The notes beneath the pieces are model-generated. The model was not told the origin of the DNA, made no database searches, and saw only the letters and a list, made by a program, of their open reading frames with translations. From assembly GCF_016735585.2 (NCBI RefSeq), contig NZ_JAERSE020000002.1:372001-436000 (forward strand): a stretch of DNA of 64,000 bases. The letters run 5' to 3'. Every line of letters begins with the position of its first letter. Position 1 is the first letter of the stretch. Shown here piece by piece: positions 8,916-17,637 of this stretch. Position numbers and translations under genes: made by a program. This stretch comes from Chryseobacterium tagetis. GTDB taxonomy: Bacteria; Bacteroidota; Bacteroidia; Flavobacteriales; Weeksellaceae.

Positions 8916-10049
8916 ATGATAATATTCGTTTATTTCCTTACCGGTATTATTGCGGTTGTAATAATAATGTACCTTTTGGGGTATGCTTACCTTTTTAACG
9001 GAATTTCAAAAACCTATCTGCGCGGCAAATCAAGCGCCAATATCGACGATGGGAAATTATTTTCCAGCAACCTCATCGCAACGAAAACCCCGGAACTTTG
9101 GGATGAAGCTCCCGAATACAACAAAACAACATTACCGAAAAACATAGTTGATGATTTAATTCAATCCAATACCGCTTCTTTTCTCGTGGTAAAAAACGGA
9201 CAATTGGTTCATGAGCAGTACTGGAACGGTTATGACCAACTTTCAAAAACCAATTCTTTTTCCATGGCAAAAGCAGTTACGGTAATGCTTCTGGGAAAAG
9301 CGCTGGAAGAAGGTAAAATAAAAAGTCTTGATGATAAGTTCTCCGATTATTTTGAAGAATTTAAGAATAAAGAATTCGGAGATCAATTGACGCTTAGAAA
9401 TTTAGCCCAGATGGAAGCCGGCCTTAATTGGGATGAAGATTATAAAAATCCTTTTTTACCCAATGCAAAAGCGTACTATGGAAAAAGTCTGGTCGATGCT
9501 ACTTTTTCAAGAAAATTTAAAGAAAATCCAGGAGAAAGATTTGAATACCAAAGTGGCTCTACCCAACTTCTAGGCTTTGCTGTGAGAAAAGCGATCAACC
9601 AATCATTAGCAAGCTATCTTTCCGAAAAATTCTGGGTTCCTCTGGGAATGGAACAAAATGCTGACTGGAGTACAGATGAAAGCGGAATGGAAAAAACCTA
9701 CTGCTGTATTCATTCTAACTCAAGGGATTTTGCAAAACTGGGACAATTATTTTTAGATGACGGAAAAGCCTATGGGCAGCAGATCTTAAATCTTGATTTC
9801 ATTAATCAAATGAAAACCCCAACTAAAAAATCCGAAGACATCTACGGAATGGGATTCTGGATCAATAATGACAATCCTGTAAAACATTATTATTTCCTCG
9901 GACTTCAAGGACAATATATTATCATGATTCCTGAGCACAATATGGTCATCGTAAGAACTGGAAGCTACACTAACCTTCCTAAAACAGACAGAGGAAGACC
10001 AGATCAGGTAAAGTTTATCGTGAATGAAACCGTACAATTATTTCAATAA
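8916..10049 (+). CDS. Serine hydrolase, beta-lactamase class C fold, membrane-anchored
   Basis: An N-terminal membrane helix (residues 3-26) anchors a beta-lactamase/transpeptidase-like domain. SMAK at 116-119 is the SxxK nucleophile motif and YQS at 211-213 takes the YxN place; LQGQY near the C-terminus sits where KTG would be. This pattern is typical of 6-aminohexanoate hydrolase/EstB-type esterases rather than true beta-lactamases. The substrate cannot be deduced. It is followed after 5 nt by a DUF1801/OmdA gene, so the two probably form one transcript. Confidence 0.85.
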   Translation: MIIFVYFLTGIIAVVIIMYLLGYAYLFNGISKTYLRGKSSANIDDGKLFSSNLIATKTPELWDEAPEYNKTTLPKNIVDDLIQSNTASFLVVKNGQLVHEQYWNGYDQLSKTNSFSMAKAVTVMLLGKALEEGKIKSLDDKFSDYFEEFKNKEFGDQLTLRNLAQMEAGLNWDEDYKNPFLPNAKAYYGKSLVDATFSRKFKENPGERFEYQSGSTQLLGFAVRKAINQSLASYLSEKFWVPLGMEQNADWSTDESGMEKTYCCIHSNSRDFAKLGQLFLDDGKAYGQQILNLDFINQMKTPTKKSEDIYGMGFWINNDNPVKHYYFLGLQGQYIIMIPEHNMVIVRTGSYTNLPKTDRGRPDQVKFIVNETVQLFQ

Positions 10050-10054
10050 ACACT

Positions 10055-10666
10055 ATGGAAAATTACAACGCAAAAGTGGATGAGTATATTGAAAAATCTC
10101 AGGATTTTGCACAGCCAATTTTAAAACACATCCGGGAAATTGTTCATGAAATATGTCCGGACACAGAAGAAACCATCAAATGGAAGTTTCCCACGTTTAT
10201 GTATAAAGGAAAAATCCTTTGTTCTATGGTTTCTTTTAAGCAATATTGCAGTTTGGGATTCTGGCTTCATGATGAGATGAAAACCCTTAAAAATATTGAA
10301 ACCGATGTTGAGAAAACCAATATGTTCAGCTTAGGGAAAATTACAAAAATTGGAGACCTTCCATCAAAGCCATTGTTAAAAGAAATGATCCTAGAAGCCA
10401 TGGAACTTACTGATAAGGGCGTTACCCTGAAAAAAGCTTCTCCTTCAAAAACGGAAACAGAAGTTCCTGATTATTTTCAGAATGCTTTACAACAAAATAA
10501 AAAGGCATCAGAGATATTTATCAAAGGTTCACCATCTTTCCGAAAAGAATATATCAACTGGCTCACAGAAGCTAAAACAGAAGCCACCCGTAATAAGCGA
10601 ATGGAACAGGCTATCGAATGGATTTCTGAAGGGAAAGCAAGAAACTGGAAGTATATGAAAAAGTAA
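10055..10666 (+). CDS. DUF1801 plus YdeI/OmdA-type protein
   Basis: The N-terminal half (about 15-110) is a DUF1801 (YdhG-like) domain, with KWKFPTFMYKGK and FGFWL-like strands. The C-terminal 65 residues are an OmdA/YdeI segment, ending FRKEYINWLTEAKTEATRNK and then KARNW. Family members have been linked to OmpD regulation and bacteriocin protection, but the biochemical role is not settled. It begins 5 nt after the hydrolase gene. Confidence 0.85.
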   Translation: MENYNAKVDEYIEKSQDFAQPILKHIREIVHEICPDTEETIKWKFPTFMYKGKILCSMVSFKQYCSLGFWLHDEMKTLKNIETDVEKTNMFSLGKITKIGDLPSKPLLKEMILEAMELTDKGVTLKKASPSKTETEVPDYFQNALQQNKKASEIFIKGSPSFRKEYINWLTEAKTEATRNKRMEQAIEWISEGKARNWKYMKK

Positions 10667-10745
10667 TTAGCAAAGACTGAGAAGGCAAATAGAACCACCC
10701 TATAACATCTCGAAACACGAATCCCGCATCTCTCTAACTAAATAT

Positions 10746-12023
10746 TTAGTGAAATCTGAAATTCGCTTCGGGAAGGGTATTATTTTTTAAGAATGCTTCA
10801 TATTCCGGAGATAACTTTGCACGTCCGAACGTGTTTTCTCCACTCATACTTCCAAGACGTACTTTATCTTTTCCGAATTTTTTATTCATGGCATCCATTG
10901 CTTTCATCACCGGCAAATGCTGGTTTTGAGTATCCTCTTCAAACAGACTTATTTGTCTCTGATCTTCAGGAACAAAATCATTTACAAAAACACCGGCTCT
11001 TTTGTAATGGAAACCTTCTTTATAAATGGCTTCAAACAACTCATTCACTACCCTTCCTATCAGTATTGAAGAATTGGTAGGATTGGGAAGAATTTGCGTC
11101 ATTGCTTTTCTATATTCAGGCAAATCTTTTCTGAAACGGTTCGTCTGTACAAAAACCGTCACCATTTTACAACAGGTATTTTGCTTTCTTAACCGTTCCG
11201 AACAATACATTCCAAAAGTTTCTACACGTTCCCGAACCTCTTCTTTCTTCGTAAGCATTTCCATAAAGCTTCTGGTGACTGCTATCGATTTTTTCGGAGA
11301 CGGAGCATCGATTTCCAGCTGACGGATTCCTTTTAATTCATTGACCATTCTTACCCCATGAATTCCCATAATTTTCCGAACCCACATTTCCGGCTTTTGC
11401 AATAAATCCCAGGCTTTGAAAACTCCGTTATCCTGCATTTTTACAGCCAACCTTCTTCCAATTCCCCAAACATCACCGATATTAAGCCATTTTAAAGCTT
11501 TCTCTATTTTTTCGGATGTATCTAAAATATAAACTCCTTCAAACTGTTCAGGAAATTGTTTTACAATTCTGTTTGCTACTTTACAAAGCGTTTTTGTGGG
11601 AGCAATTCCAATACTTACCGGAATTTTCTCCTGATCGTAGATTTCATTTTTTATGGTGATACAATAATCATAAATATTGATGTATTTAAAGCTTTTAAGA
11701 TCCAAAAACAGCTCATCGATAGAATATACTTCATAATCAGGTTGGTCAACATACGCCGTTGAAATTTCAATAACGCGCTGACTTTTGAAATTATACAGCT
11801 CAAATTTTGCAGAGAAACATTGTACATCATGTTTTTTGAAAAGCTCCTTATATTTGAAAGCCGGAGCAGCCATCGGGATTCCTAAATCTTTCGCTTCTTT
11901 GCTTCTGGATATAACACACCCATCGTTGTTGGAAAGCACCACAACGGGTTTATTTTCAAGTTTCGGATCCAATGTTCTTTCACAGGAAACGAAAAAATTG
12001 TTGCAGTCTACTAAAGCATACAT
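10746..12023 (-). CDS. umuC: Y-family DNA polymerase, UmuC-like (Pol V catalytic subunit)
   Basis: Error-prone translesion polymerase. The start MYALVDCNNFF gives Asp6, and SIDEL gives Asp103-Glu104, together the Y-family metal-binding triad; NNDGCVISRS is the UmuC nucleotide-binding stretch. A helix-hairpin-helix segment lies around 180-215, and a DUF4113-like tail ends the protein (425 aa, normal UmuC length). The usual umuD partner is absent on both sides: upstream is the divergent island promoter. UmuC may work with a UmuD encoded elsewhere. Confidence 0.9.
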   Translation of the reverse strand: MYALVDCNNFFVSCERTLDPKLENKPVVVLSNNDGCVISRSKEAKDLGIPMAAPAFKYKELFKKHDVQCFSAKFELYNFKSQRVIEISTAYVDQPDYEVYSIDELFLDLKSFKYINIYDYCITIKNEIYDQEKIPVSIGIAPTKTLCKVANRIVKQFPEQFEGVYILDTSEKIEKALKWLNIGDVWGIGRRLAVKMQDNGVFKAWDLLQKPEMWVRKIMGIHGVRMVNELKGIRQLEIDAPSPKKSIAVTRSFMEMLTKKEEVRERVETFGMYCSERLRKQNTCCKMVTVFVQTNRFRKDLPEYRKAMTQILPNPTNSSILIGRVVNELFEAIYKEGFHYKRAGVFVNDFVPEDQRQISLFEEDTQNQHLPVMKAMDAMNKKFGKDKVRLGSMSGENTFGRAKLSPEYEAFLKNNTLPEANFRFH

Positions 12024-12145
12024 GATTCAAAAAACGGAATATTTCGATACAAAATTATAACTTTTAAAGCAGAATATTATCATTATTTAAAATTTTAAAA
12101 CTAAATTAAACAACTGATTTACAAAACATTAATTTATTTTAAACA

Positions 12146-12179
12146 CGTCAAGTTTTGTCGCATCTCAGGCTTAATTTTG
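12146..12179 (+). promoter_or_regulatory. Island promoter 1: operator plus -7 box (endopeptidase gene)
   Basis: Operator half-sites CGTCA (12146-12150) and TGTCG (12156-12160), spacer 5 nt, then exactly 11 nt, then TAATTTTG (12172-12179), matching TAnnTTTG. The ATG follows 29 nt later. The same layout recurs at five other island promoters. Confidence 0.75.
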
Positions 12180-12208
12180 TTTTCTAAAAAGGCTAAAAAA
12201 CTGATATA

Positions 12209-12709
12209 ATGGATAAAGTAACGATACAAAGAATTGAAAAGCTTCACCCTTTGGTAAGGGAGGAAGTAAAACAGATCATTAAAGAATGTGATGAAGCATT
12301 AACCGGAAGAGCAAAAGTGAGAATTACACAAGGATTGAGAAGCTTTGAAGAGCAGGAAAAACTCTATGCCATCGGAAGAATTACCTCAGGGAAAAAAGTA
12401 ACCAATGCCAAAGCAGGACAAAGCATCCACAATTATGGACTCGCCGTTGACATCTGTATGATGATCGACGGAAAAACGGCAAGCTGGGACACGGTAAAAG
12501 ACTGGGACAACGATAAAGTAGCGGATTGGTACGAATGTGTGAAAATTTTTGCAAAACATGGTTGGGATTGGGGCGGAAACTGGAAAACCTTTAAAGACCT
12601 TCCTCATTTTGAAAAGAAGAATATCCCAACAAAGAAAGGCTTGGTAAAAACGGGCTGGAGAACGTTGGCTAAAATGCCTAGGGACAAGGAAAATTATATA
12701 ATCTTTTAA
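12209..12709 (+). CDS. M15 family peptidoglycan endopeptidase (phage-endolysin-like)
   Basis: A 166-residue single-domain enzyme expected to cut the L-Ala-D-Glu bond in peptidoglycan stems. QGLRSFEEQEKLYAIGR (41-57) and the zinc-site motif SIHNYGLAVD give His74 and Asp81, and LPHFE gives His133, the full M15 ligand set. There is no signal peptide or cell-wall-binding domain, so the enzyme would stay in the cytoplasm like a phage endolysin unless a membrane lesion lets it out. It is the first gene of the island, with its own operator-promoter, 76 nt ahead of a toxin-like gene. Confidence 0.85.
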   Translation: MDKVTIQRIEKLHPLVREEVKQIIKECDEALTGRAKVRITQGLRSFEEQEKLYAIGRITSGKKVTNAKAGQSIHNYGLAVDICMMIDGKTASWDTVKDWDNDKVADWYECVKIFAKHGWDWGGNWKTFKDLPHFEKKNIPTKKGLVKTGWRTLAKMPRDKENYIIF

Positions 12710-12722
12710 ATTATTTTTTATA

Positions 12723-12756
12723 CGTCGAGTTTTGGCGTTTTCTAAATGGAAATTTG
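12723..12756 (+). promoter_or_regulatory. Island promoter 2: degenerate operator plus -7 box (752-aa toxin-like gene)
   Basis: CGTCG (12723-12727) and TGGCG (12733-12737), spacer 5 nt, then 11 nt, then GAAATTTG (12749-12756), a one-base departure from TAnnTTTG. This is the weakest of the six copies, but spacing is preserved exactly. Confidence 0.55.
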
Positions 12757-12785
12757 AAGAAATAAATTAACAAGAAGACAACAAA

Positions 12786-15044
12786 ATGAGTGATATAAAA
12801 AAATTAGTCAATGATCTCGTGTATAAGCGAACTAAAGAGCTTTGGTTTGATCCTAAAAACTATGAAACAAAAGAAGCAAGCAATAATTATTTTTATTCTC
12901 CTTTTTTTTCAGGCTATGTCGGAGATATTGATATACCATTCAAAATAAGATTACCTTTAAGTACAGTAGAAAAAGAACTAAAGATTGATGCAATATTCAG
13001 TTCTGAAAGTGGTTATATTACCATACAGCCTGGAAAAGATATTAATTATGATATAAAAATTGATACTCAAAACGAAGAAATCGAGTATACACTAACTTAT
13101 CACTATACACAGAGCCTTACCAAAAAAAGTGATGTCGCATTAATTCTCAAAATGTACAATGCTTTTGATTTTATTAACCTCCTAAAATATATTAATATAA
13201 AACCTGCAAATGAAGCCTTTATCAATGATGAATTTAGAAAAGCTTTTTCAAGAGTAGAGTCCGATGATGATAAACTTAGCTGGCTTTATGAAAATGCATA
13301 CCCATCAGCAATAAAAGACAGGAAAGATGAACAACTTTGGAATGATTTATTACGACTTTCACAATATGATGGAGAAAAATGGTTTATAGATACTGGTTCA
13401 GCAGTTATGAATATCGCTAAAAATTTCAGTGATATTAAATGGATCATTACCAAGTTAAAAGCAAATCAGAAAACTCTTCTTGAGGTTTATAATACCATTA
13501 GTGATTATGATACAAAATCTGCTTTTAGTACTATAATTAATGCCTTCATCATATTACAAGGTGATGATCTTAGTAAACCGGTATTTTTAAAAGGTAGATT
13601 ATATTCGTTTAATAAACTTAATGCAACAAAAGAAAATAAACTTTTTAGAATCGTTAACCAAAAGTTAGTTTCTCAAACATCAACGGTTTATAGTACCGGA
13701 ACAGTGGCTTCACAAGAAATTATAACTATTGAAGATGCAGATCTGAATCCTTGTGATTTAGTCATTATTGAAGATACAGACATCAAGAAATCTTCAAAAA
13801 ACCCTATAAAAACAGCCCCAAGTACAGCTATTATGCTCTATTATATGGCTGATAATACAGATCATGAAGCATGGGTTAAAATGATTCGTCTTACCTTGGA
13901 TGTAGCTGCTATTTTGGCCACAGTATATTCTGGAGGTACATCTTCGGTATTAATAAGAATTGCTGAAGCAGGATTAGCTCTTACTGATATTGCTATGATG
14001 GATGAAGGAGTGCGGAAATTTCTCTCAGAGAATGGTGGAGAATGGTTTGTAGAAAACTGGGATACTATTTATTTGATGGCGGGTTTAGGTTTTTTAAGCC
14101 GAGTAATAATTAATAGTATTTTAACAAAAGGCCCCGCTTTATTAGAATCTTTAAAAAATGTAAAAAATATTCCTAAAAACTGGTCACTCTTTAGAAAGGA
14201 CTTAGAAAAATTGATTAAAGAGTTAGAAGCCTATGAAGCCAGACAAGCCGCTATTATTACAAATGAAATAGAGGAAGTTATAATTAAAGGTGATAAATAT
14301 GGATTGTGGAGAAAAATTCTTAATTTGGCATCTTCTCCAGAGAAATATGTGGAAAAAATTGTTGAAGATCTAGCAACAAAAGGGGTGTCTGTAAGTAAAA
14401 ATGAAGATGGATTATATAATGTGATTTACAACAATAAGTCTCTGTTTATAGGTAGAGACTCAAAGGCAAGCTTATTTTTAAGGAAAGTTTCTTTTAAAAA
14501 TTTAAAAAATGCAGAAGAGTTTTGTAATAGAATTGCCATTGAAATTTTTCAAAAGTTAACAACATATTCTGCAAATCTAAAATACAAAGGAATTGTTTAT
14601 GAAATTACAAAAAATGGAGGCCTTCTAAAATGGAAATTTGCAGATGAATTGTCAAAAATACCTAATACATCTGAGCTTTCAGAATATGGAGTTATTGAGT
14701 ATAACTTTATGATTCCGGATAAATTATTAAAAAAACCTTATGGAGGGTTTGGACAAAAATTCTTGGATGAAAGTTTTGAAATTCATGGAAAAAAAATTAA
14801 AGCTGCAAGGGCAGACTGGAACGACGGATATAATAGTTACCCTGGAGGTTCATCCTTAGGATATAAACAGTTTTGGAAAGCATATAATGAACTCGGAAAT
14901 AAAAATGAAGCATTGAAAGCAACAACCTTTTATAAAACAATGAGCAACCGTAGTATATCTATATTAACCAATGAAAGTGTTTATATAGATGAAACCGATC
15001 AAAGTGTAACAGTAATAATTTATAGTAAAAATTTTAATAAGTAA
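12786..15044 (+). CDS. Large toxin-like protein (752 aa) with central hydrophobic segment
   Basis: No family recognised over the full length. Architecture: N-terminal 1-120 beta-rich domain, a helical part to about 360, a hydrophobic region at about 363-400 (DVAAILATVYSGGTSS, then LALTDIAMM) that could insert in membranes, a charged helical linker (to about 510), and a separate C-terminal domain (about 530-752) with HGKKIKAARADWNDGY and YPGGSSLGYKQFW. The variable-looking tail followed 3 nt later by a small gene is the classic layout of a polymorphic toxin and its immunity protein. There is no signal peptide, PAAR, Rhs or T9SS domain. The toxin activity is unknown. Confidence 0.6.
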   Translation: MSDIKKLVNDLVYKRTKELWFDPKNYETKEASNNYFYSPFFSGYVGDIDIPFKIRLPLSTVEKELKIDAIFSSESGYITIQPGKDINYDIKIDTQNEEIEYTLTYHYTQSLTKKSDVALILKMYNAFDFINLLKYINIKPANEAFINDEFRKAFSRVESDDDKLSWLYENAYPSAIKDRKDEQLWNDLLRLSQYDGEKWFIDTGSAVMNIAKNFSDIKWIITKLKANQKTLLEVYNTISDYDTKSAFSTIINAFIILQGDDLSKPVFLKGRLYSFNKLNATKENKLFRIVNQKLVSQTSTVYSTGTVASQEIITIEDADLNPCDLVIIEDTDIKKSSKNPIKTAPSTAIMLYYMADNTDHEAWVKMIRLTLDVAAILATVYSGGTSSVLIRIAEAGLALTDIAMMDEGVRKFLSENGGEWFVENWDTIYLMAGLGFLSRVIINSILTKGPALLESLKNVKNIPKNWSLFRKDLEKLIKELEAYEARQAAIITNEIEEVIIKGDKYGLWRKILNLASSPEKYVEKIVEDLATKGVSVSKNEDGLYNVIYNNKSLFIGRDSKASLFLRKVSFKNLKNAEEFCNRIAIEIFQKLTTYSANLKYKGIVYEITKNGGLLKWKFADELSKIPNTSELSEYGVIEYNFMIPDKLLKKPYGGFGQKFLDESFEIHGKKIKAARADWNDGYNSYPGGSSLGYKQFWKAYNELGNKNEALKATTFYKTMSNRSISILTNESVYIDETDQSVTVIIYSKNFNK

Positions 15045-15047
15045 AAT

Positions 15048-15473
15048 ATGAGTAATATAAAAATTTATAAAAATGGAAAAAGACAAATAGATGCCGGCTT
15101 CTCCAAAGACTATGAAAAATTCAAAAAAGAAACAGGCGGATATTCACCTATTGGTTTAATGCTTAAACTCTTAGAGAGTAAACCTGACTTACAGAATAAA
15201 ATAATGCTGGAGCAAGATTTTGTACTCAGTAAAGAAGAAAAGGATACAATTGCAAAAAAAATGGAAGAATATATTGAGAATGATATTCACAATTTTAAAG
15301 AAGCAGAAGATTTAGAAATATATAAAAATATTGTTTACAAAAACAAAACATATAAAGCTCCTTTTATGCGAAGCTACTTATCGCTGGAAAAAAAACTTTT
15401 ATCCGCAATATCATTGTATAATCAATTTAATGATCCCAATAATTCTAATACCATTGAATTTAAATTTTCATAA
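15048..15473 (+). CDS. Probable immunity partner of the 752-aa protein (141 aa)
   Basis: No family recognised. It is a small, soluble, Lys/Glu-rich helical protein starting 3 nt after the large toxin-like gene, so it is almost certainly co-translated. Size, position and charge fit an immunity protein. There are no membrane segments, which would suit a toxin acting in the cytoplasm. The call depends on context only. Confidence 0.55.
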   Translation: MSNIKIYKNGKRQIDAGFSKDYEKFKKETGGYSPIGLMLKLLESKPDLQNKIMLEQDFVLSKEEKDTIAKKMEEYIENDIHNFKEAEDLEIYKNIVYKNKTYKAPFMRSYLSLEKKLLSAISLYNQFNDPNNSNTIEFKFS

Positions 15474-15644
15474 GAGTTCAACAAATCTATATTCTACAGC
15501 TTGAATTGGTTTATAGATTAATATATGTGGAAAGGCTAATATGTAGAATAATAGATAATTCTCATGATTCTCACTAGATAATCAATTATCCAATTTCATC
15601 TTATAACCTTTAGAAAAAGAATATACTACCATCATTTCTATTCA

Positions 15645-15680
15645 AAATAAACACTCTTTTATAGAATGTTTATTTTTTTT
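15645..15680 (+). terminator. Terminator after the first toxin/immunity pair
   Basis: Imperfect 13-bp arms (AAATAAACACTCT against AGAATGTTTATTT) followed by a T run. It separates the toxin unit from island promoter 3, which starts 5 nt later. The rest of the 369-nt gap 15474-15842 shows nothing else. Confidence 0.7.
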
Positions 15681-15684
15681 AATA

Positions 15685-15718
15685 CGACAAGTTCTGTCGC
15701 CTTCTCAGGTTATCTTTA
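15685..15718 (+). promoter_or_regulatory. Island promoter 3: perfect operator plus -7 box (patatin gene)
   Basis: Perfect inverted repeat CGACA (15685-15689)/TGTCG (15695-15699), 5-nt spacer, then 11 nt (containing CTCAGG as in promoter 1), then TATCTTTA (15711-15718). The leader to the patatin ATG would be about 115-120 nt, the longest for any single gene of the regulon except the immunity array's. Confidence 0.75.
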
Positions 15719-15842
15719 TTATATAGAAAAACACCAGAAAGCATCATTATGACAATTTAAAACCAATAGCAATTTTTAAAAGAACTGTTGGTTTTACTTA
15801 TCTAAAGTGGCAAAGTATTTCTTCAAAAAAGTAAAAAATCAT

Positions 15843-16880
15843 ATGAAAAAGACAACCATTCTTTCTTTAGACGGGGGCGGAATCAGAGGAATTATCACTT
15901 GTATTATCCTACGCTACATCGAAGAGCAGCTTCAGCTTCATGATCAGCCGAATGCGAGACTTGGAGATTATTTTGATCTTGTAGCAGGAAGCAGTACAGG
16001 AGGACTGATTGCATCGATTATTCTTTCTCCTGATGAACACCGGAAAGCAAAATATTCGATTCAAAAAGGATTGGAATTGTATGCTGAAAAAGGGGGAGAT
16101 ATATTTCAGGTTTCTTTTTGGGAACGTCTGGTGAATCCATTTGGATTGCTGAATGAAAAGATCTCTCAGGAAGCTCTTGAAAAAAATCTGAATGATTTTT
16201 TCGGAAATTTAGAACTTAAAGAATTAATAAAGCCCTGTTTAATAACCAGCTATGATATCGAAAACAGAAGAGCCAAATTATTCAACTCATGGAATGCTCA
16301 TTTAAGCACTGACAATTTTTATGTGAAAGATGTTTGCAGGGCTACTTCTGCTGCACCCACTTATTTTACACCGGTTCAGATTAAGTCGATGTACGGACAG
16401 ATCTTTAGTTTGATCGACGGCGGAATGTTTGCCAATAATCCGGCTCTTTGCGCGTATGCTGAAGCGAGAAAAATTCCTTTTGCCGAAGTATTGAAAAATC
16501 ATCAGAAAGCCAATCATCCAGGTGTAAATGATATGATTATTGTTTCCATCGGAACCGGAATCGAATCAAAGTCTTATTCTTTTAAGAAATTACAAAAGGC
16601 AGGAAAAATCGGTTGGGTAAATCCTATTATTGATATTTTAATGTCAGCAAATGCGGAAACTGTAGATTATCAGCTTTGCCAAATGTTTCAGACATTAGGA
16701 TCGAGAAATCAGAAAAATTATTATAGACTAAATCCTTCGTTGAAAAAGGCTTCTCCTGCAATGGACAATGTAAAAAGATCAAACATCGAGAACTTAATAC
16801 AGGCCGGACTAAGTTATATTGATGATAACAGAGAGATCCTGAATCAAATTGTGCAGAAATTAATTAAAAATAAAACATAA
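15843..16880 (+). CDS. Patatin-like phospholipase
   Basis: A predicted phospholipid acyl hydrolase. LSLDGGGIRG (8-16) is the oxyanion loop, GSSTGG gives the nucleophile Ser51, and DGG gives Asp192 of the Ser-Asp dyad. The 345-aa soluble protein has no signal peptide. A GTG at 15807 would add 12 residues (AKYFFKKVKNH); I prefer the ATG, because patatin domains start just before the glycine loop. Such enzymes are known as antiphage (CBASS CapV) and secretion-system lipase effectors, but no cyclase, Cap2/Cap3 or VgrG gene is nearby. It carries the island operator, which ties it to the toxins and endopeptidase. Confidence 0.85.
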   Translation: MKKTTILSLDGGGIRGIITCIILRYIEEQLQLHDQPNARLGDYFDLVAGSSTGGLIASIILSPDEHRKAKYSIQKGLELYAEKGGDIFQVSFWERLVNPFGLLNEKISQEALEKNLNDFFGNLELKELIKPCLITSYDIENRRAKLFNSWNAHLSTDNFYVKDVCRATSAAPTYFTPVQIKSMYGQIFSLIDGGMFANNPALCAYAEARKIPFAEVLKNHQKANHPGVNDMIIVSIGTGIESKSYSFKKLQKAGKIGWVNPIIDILMSANAETVDYQLCQMFQTLGSRNQKNYYRLNPSLKKASPAMDNVKRSNIENLIQAGLSYIDDNREILNQIVQKLIKNKT

Positions 16881-17008
16881 GCTATTTTCCTTATAATATA
16901 CAGATATAAGCTATTTTGATTATACTTCTCAATAAATACCCTATTTTTCATTCTGATTATAAAACACTTAAAAAGAAAATGATTATTTGTTCCAACCTAT
17001 TTTAATCA

Positions 17009-17042
17009 CGTCAAGTTTTGTCGCTTCTCACTTCTACCTTTG
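17009..17042 (+). promoter_or_regulatory. Island promoter 4: operator plus -7 box (small acidic protein and tail-fibre operon)
   Basis: CGTCA (17009-17013)/TGTCG (17019-17023), 5-nt spacer, 11 nt, then TACCTTTG (17035-17042). No further operator exists before 29059, so this promoter may drive everything from the small acidic gene to the fibre genes, up to the terminator at 26465. Confidence 0.75.
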
Positions 17043-17095
17043 GAGTATAAATAAAACACAAAAACAATCTCTAAAAATTAAAAAAAAACAAACTT

Positions 17096-17341
17096 TTGAA
17101 TTCAACATTCCAAAATGCTGAACAGCCAAAATTCTGTTCAAACTGTAACCAAAATAACTCAACACCCAGCATGGAAACACCAAAAAATAATTCAAATATA
17201 ACTTACAATGAAAATCTCTACACAATAGAATGGAGTGACATTGAAAATGCGGAGATCGACTACGAAAATTATCTTAATGACCTCGAAAGCTTCTTCCGGG
17301 AAGACTTTGAGGAAGATATTATTGAAGAAAATATTTATTAA
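17096..17341 (+). CDS. Small acidic protein (81 aa from TTG, or 56 aa from ATG 17171)
   Basis: No family recognised. The frame opens after a stop at 17072-17074. The only starts are TTG at 17096, which includes a CxxC motif (FCSNCNQN), or ATG at 17171. The C-terminal half is strongly acidic (ENYLNDLESFFREDFEEDII). It is the first gene behind island promoter 4, about 50 nt from the expected transcript start. A decayed second copy seems to follow at 17430. It may be a small regulator or chaperone of the big downstream proteins; this is a guess. Confidence 0.45.
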   Translation: MNSTFQNAEQPKFCSNCNQNNSTPSMETPKNNSNITYNENLYTIEWSDIENAEIDYENYLNDLESFFREDFEEDIIEENIY

Positions 17342-17429
17342 TCCTATTCCTGTTTTTAACATAGTTCTGATGCTTTCGGCAATTGCTTTTAAAGCATCTC
17401 TACAACACAAATTCATTTAATACCATCTC

Positions 17430-17545
17430 ATTCGCCTTTGAATTCGCTATTCACAAAATACCGGACAGCCAGAACTATGTCTAAAAACTACACCAAATAG
17501 TTTACACAATGAAGAAAATATATAAACAAAAAGTGGAATATTTTG
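17430..17545 (+). pseudogene. Decayed copy of the preceding small acidic gene
   Basis: The stretch starting CTTTGAATTC at about 17438 aligns by eye to the start of the gene at 17096: both contain TTTGAATTC, then ATTC-AAAAT, then ACAGCCA-AA, TGT, ACCAAA and TACACA in the same order. Stops interrupt the frame. The 296-nt gap 17342-17637 is otherwise unremarkable. Confidence 0.4.
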
Positions 17546-17637
17546 CTTGAAACCACTTAAAAAAACTGGCAAAACAGAAGCGATTTTGATATAAAAGATG
17601 CTTCAAAATTTAACTTTTAAAACCAAAAATTACAAAA

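Noticed and set aside
15843..16880. CBASS or similar antiphage locus based on the patatin
   Set aside because: No CD-NTase, Cap2/Cap3, HORMA or TRIP13 gene in the neighbourhood. The genes around are toxins, fibres and immunity proteins with a common operator.
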